From Bacillota bacterium (GTDB taxonomy: Bacteria > Eremiobacterota > SpSt-956 > JAKJGF01), in assembly GCA_029555925.1 (NCBI GenBank), contig JAKPQU010000623.1, positions 1 to 20,393 of the forward strand: a stretch of DNA of 20,393 bases. The letters run 5' to 3'. Below are positions 15,522 through 20,393 of this stretch, piece by piece. The translations under genes and the position numbers were made by a program. Each line of letters opens with the position of its first letter. The stretch's first letter is position 1. The notes below the pieces were generated by a model. That model was not told where the DNA came from, made no database searches, and saw only the letters and a program-made list of their open reading frames with translations.

Positions 15522-16163
15522 GTGGCAAGAAGACTTATAGACAAGGATTTAATAAAAAAATTTGCAGATAAAGATGAAATTGATGTAGTATATATGGCGA
15601 AATCAGGTGATGATGAAGCTACATTATATCTTTTCAGGAAATATTATCCTGTAATACGATCTATAGCATCAAATTATTTTTTTATGGGTTCAGACAGGGA
15701 AGATGTTTTTCAGGAAGGTATGTTTGGTTTCTATAAAGCTATAAGGGATTTTAATCAGGAAAAATCTATTTCTTTTTCTCAGTTCGCCAGATTATGTGTT
15801 TCAAGACAGATTATGGCTACTGCCAAAAAAGCCAGCGGCCCCAAACATAAACCCTTGAACTTTTATATATCCCTTGATAAATATGTATATGATGAGAATG
15901 ACGGCAACAAGACAATGTTTGATGTCGTCTCAGATAACAGGGTATTTGAACCGGATAAAGAGGTTATTTACTATGAACTTTCTCAGGATTTGAAGAAAGT
16001 CATAAGAGAAAAACTATCCAGTTTTGAGAGAAATGTTGTGGCACTCCATCTGGAAAGTGAGTCCTATGAAAAAATAGCTCAGGTTCTCAGGTGTGAAGTG
16101 AAATCTGTAGATAATGCTCTTCAGAGGGCAAGAAAAAAAATAAGAAATGCCGCTCTAGTGTAA
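15522..16163 (+). CDS. SigH (Spo0H)-like RNA polymerase sigma factor
   Basis: A 213-residue sigma-70 family protein closely resembling Bacillus SigH. Region 2 is clear in SNYFFMGSDREDVFQEGMFG and FYKAIRDFNQEKSISFSQFA. It is followed by the SigH-like linker KASGPKHKPLNFYISLD. Region 4 is visible as LSSFERNVVALHLESESYEK with the helix-turn-helix ending SVDNALQRARKKI. Start: GTG 15522, about 8 bases after AAGCAGG; an earlier GTG at 15513 has no space for a ribosome-binding site. In firmicutes SigH drives early stationary-phase and competence genes. The role here is unknown, since no spore genes are visible. It has its own promoter and no adjacent anti-sigma gene. Confidence 0.92.
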   Translation: MARRLIDKDLIKKFADKDEIDVVYMAKSGDDEATLYLFRKYYPVIRSIASNYFFMGSDREDVFQEGMFGFYKAIRDFNQEKSISFSQFARLCVSRQIMATAKKASGPKHKPLNFYISLDKYVYDENDGNKTMFDVVSDNRVFEPDKEVIYYELSQDLKKVIREKLSSFERNVVALHLESESYEKIAQVLRCEVKSVDNALQRARKKIRNAALV

Positions 16164-16199
16164 AATGTCCGAATATTCAAAATTATTTGTAAAAAAATA

Positions 16200-16248
16200 A
16201 AAGGATATTTATCCATAGAAGTATAATTACTATGGACAAATATCCTTT
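16200..16248. terminator. Long hairpin between the sigma factor gene and the next gene
   Basis: Two 19-base arms (AAAGGATATTTATCCATAG and its near-perfect complement, one mismatch) flank an 11-base loop. The left arm is preceded by an A run, so it would terminate well on the minus strand and less clearly on the plus strand. It ends 20 bases before the next ATG, so it may also affect that gene's translation. Confidence 0.65.
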
Positions 16249-16268
16249 ATATTTCGGGGTTATTTTTT

Positions 16269-16589
16269 ATGAATTACAGAGACATTTACAACTCCTTTCT
16301 CCATGATCTTGAGAATACCCGGAAGAATTATTCTTTAACAGAACAGGGGCAGAAAATTTTGGAGGAGTTAACCTTAAAACTTGAACAATATCTTCGCAAA
16401 ATAGATGAACTGAATAATCTGGAAAAATTAAAGAATAATCTTGATTATTATACAGTTGATTATTCTGCCAGTTTTAGAAAATTAAGGAAAAGGCTCATTT
16501 ATAAACTGGGAGAACTTGTCAATCTCGGGGAAGAAATAGAAAAAACCATGTATACTCTGGAAAGGGAGAAAAAAAATAAGCAGGGATAA
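16269..16589 (+). CDS. Small coiled-coil protein of unknown function
   Basis: A 106-residue, highly charged protein with no signal peptide or membrane segment. Leu and Ile recur with heptad spacing over about residues 22-55 (LTEQGQKILEELTLKLEQYL) and again near the end (LGELVNLGEEIEKTMYTLER), suggesting two coiled-coil helices joined by an aromatic stretch, YYTVDYSASF. I do not recognise a family. GGGG upstream of ATG 16269 may serve as ribosome-binding site. It follows the sigma factor gene, separated by the hairpin at 16200, and converges with the carboxypeptidase gene. A link with the sigma factor is only positional. Confidence 0.65.
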   Translation: MNYRDIYNSFLHDLENTRKNYSLTEQGQKILEELTLKLEQYLRKIDELNNLEKLKNNLDYYTVDYSASFRKLRKRLIYKLGELVNLGEEIEKTMYTLEREKKNKQG

Positions 16590-16638
16590 CCTTCCGGGGG
16601 CTGTCCCTGCTGTCAGTCAGATTGCCGATTGCCTATGA

Positions 16639-17973
16639 TTACAGAGTAATTTCAGGGCTCTTATTTTCAGATGGAAGTTTTTGTTTCTCCAGTGTGTTAA
16701 GTTTCTCTTTATTATCTAACATCCAGTCAAGAAAAGCCATATTGGCATTATATACATTTCTGGCAATATGTCCCATATCAGACGGGTCTGGCTGGAAACT
16801 ATCTCCTAATTCTATGGTAAAGGAAAGTCTTCCGTTTGCATGGGCAAAATCATCAGGATCACCCGACGCAGGGTACATACCTGATGACTGTTCTACCGAA
16901 TACCCATCTTCTTTTGAAGCATTCTGCATCTTACCTGCTATTTCTTTATAAAGTTTTTCATTTGCTACATGTTCCTGTGTTACACCCCACGGATACATGA
17001 TTTTATTTCCATAGGAATGATGGTTTACTATTCCTTTTATGTTTTTCCTGTTAAGCCACAGTCCAAGCATAGCCTGAACTTCTTTTTCTGAAGCGCCTTT
17101 TGGCCCTCTGTAGGTTTCCTGTTTTGGATTATCGCTTGTAGCATAGCCGAAATCATCCCATGTACTTTCAGCAGTATCACCTGCCGGCCTGTAGAGTTCC
17201 ATATGGTCAGGATTGCCGTCATAGTAGTTCCTGTTCGGATCCACTCCATAGGCAACCACACCGTTTTTATCGGCTTTCAACTGTTTTGCTATTTCTTGAG
17301 GAATATCTTCTTTATGGATGGGATCTCTGTTTTTCCTCCAGAAAGGATCTTTTGTTCTGCTATATTCATATCCGTCCGGGTTTACAAGGGGAACTACCCA
17401 TATCTCAGCATTATCCACCCTGTTTTTTATCTTTTCATCGGTTCCATAACCTTCTGCCAGATTTTTTGCTATAGTAAGGGGGGCTTCCATTGCCATCCAC
17501 TCTCTTGCATGGTGACACCCAGTAATAAGCATGCCTGGTTTATCCCCTGTATCTCCACTGGCTCCTTTACTTATCTTTACAGCCATTATATCTCTTCCTT
17601 CGGCAGTTTTTCCCAGAGATACAGTTTTTACGATATCAGGATATTTTGCTTCCAGGCCTTTCAGTTCTCCTATTACCTGTTCGTAGGAATGATAGGCATC
17701 TCTCTGAGGAAGGGGCTGGCCCTGCATGGATATCTTGAAATCTTTCAATATTTTCTTGGTATCTACTTTGCATGTGGAGGGATCTTTGAGGATATTTTGT
17801 TCTCTGAGAAAATTTTTTAACTGTTTGTCACTTATTAAAAAATTTTCATTGTTTCCGCTGCTGTGGGCTATTTTAGAGGCTATATCTACTTTGTCAGGTG
17901 ACACTTCTACCGAGAATTTTTTATTTCCAAGCTTATATCTGAGTTGTGTTTTGTCAATATTATTTATTTCCAT
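16639..17973 (-). CDS. M14 family zinc carboxypeptidase
   Basis: A 444-residue metallocarboxypeptidase that removes C-terminal residues from peptides. The zinc motif is HAREW (H155, E158) with the third ligand in NHHSYG (H319). GVDPNRN gives the substrate arginine (R248), GMYPASGD the likely Tyr (Y367), and SFTIELGD the catalytic Glu (E388). Residues 1-90 form an N-terminal region before the catalytic domain, which could be a propeptide. There is no signal peptide, unusual for this family, so it may be cytoplasmic or leave by another route. GAGGAGG lies 8 bases before ATG 17973. All catalytic residues are present, so the enzyme should be active. It is a single gene. Confidence 0.94.
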   Translation of the reverse strand: MEINNIDKTQLRYKLGNKKFSVEVSPDKVDIASKIAHSSGNNENFLISDKQLKNFLREQNILKDPSTCKVDTKKILKDFKISMQGQPLPQRDAYHSYEQVIGELKGLEAKYPDIVKTVSLGKTAEGRDIMAVKISKGASGDTGDKPGMLITGCHHAREWMAMEAPLTIAKNLAEGYGTDEKIKNRVDNAEIWVVPLVNPDGYEYSRTKDPFWRKNRDPIHKEDIPQEIAKQLKADKNGVVAYGVDPNRNYYDGNPDHMELYRPAGDTAESTWDDFGYATSDNPKQETYRGPKGASEKEVQAMLGLWLNRKNIKGIVNHHSYGNKIMYPWGVTQEHVANEKLYKEIAGKMQNASKEDGYSVEQSSGMYPASGDPDDFAHANGRLSFTIELGDSFQPDPSDMGHIARNVYNANMAFLDWMLDNKEKLNTLEKQKLPSENKSPEITL

Positions 17974-18097
17974 TGGCGATGCCTCCTCTTAATAAATGCT
18001 ATCCCTTCTCTCAAGCTTAATTATACTGTATTTCTTCAGTAAAAATAAGATTCTAATTGTTAACAAATTGTTAACTTTTGGCTAACTTTTTATTGAT

Positions 18098-18137
18098 AAA
18101 AAAACTACAGAATTTTTTATAAAGTCCTGTAATTTTT
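18098..18137. terminator. Imperfect A/T-flanked hairpin
   Basis: AAAAAACTACAGAA pairs with TCCTGTAATTTTTT with two mismatches around an AT-rich loop. The A and T runs at either end would let it work in both directions. It lies upstream of the carboxypeptidase gene, where no transcript end is expected, so its role is unclear. Confidence 0.4.
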
Positions 18138-18162
18138 TATCGTTTCCGAAGAACCGGAGAAT

Positions 18163-18279
18163 TATAGTGTATTTCATAACTTATTAGAATTTAAGTCGTC
18201 GTGACGCGTAACGGGTTTAATCCCTGCGCATCACGCATTATGAGGTCATTATTTATGGATAGTTATGAAACTAACTATA
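18163..18279 (+). mobile_element. MITE-like element, TATAGT family, copy 2 (117 bp)
   Basis: Its ends TATAGTGTATTTCATAACT and AGTTATGAAACTAACTATA are inverted repeats matching at 16 of 19 positions. Inside are two TRACGCG-type heptads (18202-18215), the TTTAATCCCTGCG loop and two opposed heptads. It is 20 bases shorter than copy 1: 21 bases fewer of heptads, and one extra base at the left end. The 734-base gap 17974-18707 holds this element, the derivative at 18439, palindromes such as ATTTTATCGATAAAAT (18387-18402), and two heptad sites, but no gene. Confidence 0.88.
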
Positions 18280-18438
18280 AATTCTGTGTAGATTTATTCC
18301 TCTCCTTTTCTGTAAATCCTGTCCTGTTTCTATTATAATTTATTTCAGGTGAAGAAAGTAGAGAGAATTTGTTAACAAAATGTTAATTTTATCGATAAAA
18401 TTTTCTTTGTTGATAATTAATCTTTGAACCTGTATAAT

Positions 18439-18604
18439 TATAGTGAAAAGTGAAAGATGAAAAGAATAAGATATTATATTCATTATTCACTCTTTATACG
18501 TCTTTATATGAGAATCGTAATGCGTAACACGTTACGGGAAGAATGGATTTTTATTGTTCTTTGTGACCGAACCGGCCATGGCCGTTGTTATGAAACTAAC
18601 TATA
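18439..18604 (+). mobile_element. Degenerate relative of the TATAGT element
   Basis: The right end GTTATGAAACTAACTATA (18587-18604) is identical to that of copies 1 and 2. The left end keeps only TATAGTG (18439). The middle differs, but it has three heptads (TAATGCG, TAACACG, TTACGGG at 18518-18538) and a GTGACCGAACCGGCCATG segment like that at 14006-14023. It may be a diverged or recombined member. Confidence 0.5.
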
Positions 18605-18664
18605 TGTTAAGTAATTTTAAATAAAGGAAATTTCCTTTTGTTAAATTCCTTCATACATAATCCT

Positions 18665-18685
18665 TGCGTCACACGTCATGCGTTA
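18665..18685. repeat. Heptad array before the CNB-domain gene
   Basis: Three 7-bp units TGCGTCA, CACGTCA and TGCGTTA lie about 22 bases upstream of the start codon at 18708 and next to its ribosome-binding site. An alternative in-frame start at 18678 would fall inside the array. Confidence 0.65.
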
Positions 18686-18707
18686 TGAATTTAAGGAGGG
18701 TTTATAT

Positions 18708-19280
18708 ATGAAAATTACCGGAAAAATGACGGAAGATGAACTGGAAGCTTTAAGAAAAAATATAGAGGCCAGGATAATGTCTGCTTTTTTTTCAATACAG
18801 AAATCTTCTGACAGTAATTCTTTTAAAGAGATAAAGAAGAAAAATAAAGCTGAACTACTTCCTTTTATTCCTCTTTTCAGTGTTCTCGGCAAAAAACAGC
18901 TGGCTTTTGTGGCAAAAAAATTTAAACTGAAAAAATATAAAAAAGGAAATGTTTTGTTTGACTATGGAGATGTTCCCGGAGAGGTTTATATAGTTAAATC
19001 GGGAGAGATCCTTCTTTACAGGGACCTTGACGGCATAAATATGATTGAATACGCCATATCCTTTCCCGGTGATGTCATAGGAGAAATGGGTGTAATCTCT
19101 GGATCTCCACGGTCTCTTTCTGCCGGTGTTTACTCTGAGACGGCAGAAGTATATGCTATATCTAAAGATGATTTCCTTTTCATACTGAAAAAATATCCTG
19201 ACCTTTCAGTTAATCTGTCGAAGATACTCTGTAACAGGATTGAGGAGATAAACAGACGGCTCCTCGATTATATTTCATAA
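18708..19280 (+). CDS. Cyclic-nucleotide-binding domain protein without DNA-binding domain
   Basis: A 190-residue protein. Residues about 50-170 form a CRP/cNMP-binding beta-roll, with the entry motif LPFIPLFSVLGKKQL and YKKGNVLFDYGDVPGEVYIV. The phosphate-binding cassette is GDVIGEMGVISGSPRS, in which E126 and R135 would contact a cyclic nucleotide. No helix-turn-helix follows; the chain ends about 20 residues after the roll with a helix. The first 45 residues are charged helix. It may therefore be a stand-alone sensor acting through a partner protein. I choose ATG 18708, 8 bases after AAGGAGGG, over the upstream ATG at 18678. It stands alone, with repeats on both sides. Confidence 0.88.
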   Translation: MKITGKMTEDELEALRKNIEARIMSAFFSIQKSSDSNSFKEIKKKNKAELLPFIPLFSVLGKKQLAFVAKKFKLKKYKKGNVLFDYGDVPGEVYIVKSGEILLYRDLDGINMIEYAISFPGDVIGEMGVISGSPRSLSAGVYSETAEVYAISKDDFLFILKKYPDLSVNLSKILCNRIEEINRRLLDYIS

Positions 19281-19307
19281 TTACCGTAACAGATAAATTA
19301 GTAACCA
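19281..19307 (+). repeat. Dispersed repeat TTACCGTAACAG, copy 1
   Basis: It begins immediately after the preceding stop codon. 24 of 26 bases match the segment at 20258-20284, in the same orientation (core TACCGTAACAG, then GTAACCA). A shorter version lies at 13931-13949. TTACC and GGTAA form a small hairpin in the less-changed copies. Confidence 0.65.
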
Positions 19308-19342
19308 AAATCTTATATTGTAACGTTAAGGAATAGATGCTG

Positions 19343-19448
19343 TTCCGCTAATACTTTGATTATAAATTGACATTGAAATATCTAGCTTTTTTAAATTGCT
19401 AAAACCTCGAAAACAAGCCATTTTTTCTAAATCAAAGTACTAACGGAA
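19343..19448. mobile_element. 106-bp element with 19-bp inverted ends
   Basis: Left end TTCCGCTAATACTTTGATT and right end AATCAAAGTACTAACGGAA are inverted repeats matching at 17 of 19 positions. It has no coding capacity. The right end supplies the stop codon (19440-19442) and last residues of the neighbouring minus-strand gene, so the insertion may have altered that gene's end. I see no clear target duplication. The ends differ from both other element families in the window. Confidence 0.8.
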
Positions 19449-20036
19449 GACTATCAGAGAAAATGTGTCTTGACAAATGGGTCTCAGTACACCCTTACAC
19501 TTATTCTGAATGGCACTTATAATACAGGCAAAAATGGCACCCATTTTCATATCATTCGATACCTGAGTCATACCGTCATCTATATACCAGGTTCCTATAT
19601 CGCCCGAGTATACACATTCTACCCTCATGGTTCCGGCACCTGTTACGTACCAGCTTGAATAATCGCCTGAAAATGTTGTTGATGCCCTGAGTTCCACATT
19701 ATTCCCTCTGATATACCAGCTTGTAAAATCATTTATAAATACCGTTTCTATTTTAATGGTTTTACCGTAGCTGTAATATTCCCATCTGGACGGATCTCCT
19801 GAAAAAACAGTGCTTATTTTCCCGGAACTGTCGGGAAGAAAAACATCCCATGAGCTCATGTCTTTTGAAAATACTGTCCTGAGAGTGGCGCTTCCCATCT
19901 GAAGTATTATATTCCAGTCTGTGAAATCATTTGAATATCTTGTTTCCGCTTTTAAAAATCTGTCCTGGGCAAAGAGATTTCGGGTGAAACAAAGTATTAT
20001 TAAGGATATTAATAATAAATTAATGATTTTTTTCAT
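19440..20036 (-). CDS. Exported protein with six 22-residue repeats
   Basis: A 198-residue protein with a signal peptide ending LFAQ (cleavage probably after A23). Residues 30-152 are six repeats of the type VFSGDxSSWYV. Their tryptophans fall at 41, 63, 85, 107, 129 and 150, a nearly exact 22-residue period. Each unit probably forms two beta strands. A hydrophobic segment (MGAIFACIISAI, about 165-176) follows. The last few residues and the stop lie within the inverted end of the element at 19343, so the natural C-terminus may have been replaced. AAAGGAGTGAT precedes the start. I do not know the family. It may be a secreted beta-structured binding protein. Confidence 0.85.
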   Translation of the reverse strand: MKKIINLLLISLIILCFTRNLFAQDRFLKAETRYSNDFTDWNIILQMGSATLRTVFSKDMSSWDVFLPDSSGKISTVFSGDPSRWEYYSYGKTIKIETVFINDFTSWYIRGNNVELRASTTFSGDYSSWYVTGAGTMRVECVYSGDIGTWYIDDGMTQVSNDMKMGAIFACIISAIQNKCKGVLRPICQDTFSLIVFR

Positions 20037-20087
20037 GAAATCACTCCTTTGCTAAATTATCCGCATAGGATCTGACATTTAATTATT

Positions 20088-20115
20088 ATTCTAACAAAGC
20101 TGTTTATTTTGTCAA
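20088..20115 (-). promoter_or_regulatory. Promoter of the 22-residue-repeat gene
   Basis: On the minus strand, -35 TTGACA (20110-20115) and -10 TAGAAT (20088-20093) are 16 bases apart, about 50 bases before the start codon. The left end of a TATAGT element begins just 2 bases upstream of the -35 box, so the insertion has just spared the promoter. Confidence 0.6.
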
Positions 20116-20117
20116 TA

Positions 20118-20256
20118 TATAGTGTATTTCATAACTTATTAGAATTTAAGTCGTCGTGACGCGTAACGCGTGACGAGTGACGGGTTTAATCCCTGCGCAT
20201 CATGCATTACGCTTTACACATTACGAGGTCATTATTTATGGATAGTTATGAAACTA
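20118..20256 (+). mobile_element. MITE-like element, TATAGT family, copy 3 (right end lost)
   Basis: The left end TATAGTGTATTTCATAACT is identical to copy 2. The body has four TRACGCG-type heptads (20157-20184), the TTTAATCCCTGCG loop and four opposed heptads. Homology stops after GAAACTA at 20256; the final ACTATA is missing and is replaced by the TACCGTAACAG repeat. With those 6 bases the element would be 145 bp, 28 more than copy 2. The rest of the window (20285-20393) is AT-rich, with a repeated CCTTATTTAATTT, and no gene is visible. Confidence 0.85.
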
Positions 20257-20257
20257 A

Positions 20258-20284
20258 GTACCGTAACAGGTAAATTCGTAACCA
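20258..20284 (+). repeat. Dispersed repeat TACCGTAACAG, copy 2
   Basis: It matches 19281-19307 in the same orientation, and adjoins the truncated right end of the element at 20118. The two copies form direct repeats around a segment of about 1 kb containing the 22-residue-repeat gene and two elements. Confidence 0.65.
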
Positions 20285-20393
20285 TTTATCAGCTTCTGCC
20301 TGACAGGCTCTTACGAAGAAAAATAATTTGCCTTATTTAATTTGTTTTACAGACAATAAATTAGCCCTTATTTAATTTCTAATACTATAGAAA

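Noticed and set aside
17037..17992. Open frames overlapping the carboxypeptidase gene
   Set aside because: They are out-of-frame or antisense reads of a complete M14 enzyme with all catalytic residues.
18678..18707. ATG 18678 as start of the CNB-domain protein
   Set aside because: It lies within a heptad repeat and lacks a ribosome-binding site, while ATG 18708 follows AAGGAGGG at good distance.
2609..20184. CRISPR array made of the short repeats
   Set aside because: Units are 7 bp, contiguous and without spacers, and no cas gene is present.

Overview
This looks like a stretch of chromosome from an AT-rich, anaerobic or microaerobic bacterium. The evidence is ammonia-forming nitrite reductase (NrfHA), an anaerobe-type hybrid cluster protein, two lipoproteins and a sigma factor closely resembling sporulation-type SigH. 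No ribosomal or other strongly phylogenetic marker is present, so I do not name a phylum. Genes are mostly single or in short runs, separated by intergenic DNA full of small repeats. No tRNA, rRNA, CRISPR array or transposase gene was found.

Layout. 1-1269 (+): the end of a miniature element at the window edge, a Uma2-type nuclease-fold gene and a small protein with a prepilin-like N-terminus. 1271-6130 (-): nrfA, nrfH, tldE and a broken tldD, transcribed in the order tldD-tldE-nrfH-nrfA. 6357-9074 (-): a nitrosative-stress set of rrf2-type regulator, hcp and ygbA. 9268-13879 (+): an ATP-grasp protein, a PhnD-type binding lipoprotein, dodecin, an unknown helical protein and an exported PPC/DUF296 protein. 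14249-16589 (+): a HEAT-repeat lipoprotein, a SigH-like sigma factor and a small coiled-coil protein. 16639-17973 (-): an M14 carboxypeptidase. 18708-19280 (+): a cyclic-nucleotide-binding-domain protein. 19440-20036 (-): an exported protein made of 22-residue repeats.

How the genes may work together. NrfHA reduces nitrite (and NO) to ammonia at the membrane. Hcp removes NO or hydroxylamine in the cytoplasm. YgbA and an Rrf2 regulator with three clustered cysteines usually belong to the same NO response. The Rrf2 gene has a good promoter overlaid by palindromes that look like its own operator.

The most unusual content is the repeats. (1) Tandem 7-bp units of consensus TRACGCG occur at eleven sites, all between genes. 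(2) A miniature inverted-repeat element with ends TATAGT...ACTATA occurs in three near-complete copies, and a fourth is cut by the window start. Each complete copy carries two opposed heptad arrays, and copy lengths differ by exact multiples of 7 bp. (3) A different 107-bp element has inserted into tldD. Removing it with one copy of its 5-bp target duplication restores the reading frame exactly. (4) A third element with 19-bp inverted ends abuts the 22-residue-repeat gene. The window therefore records several active or recently active non-coding mobile elements, one of which has broken a widely conserved protease gene.
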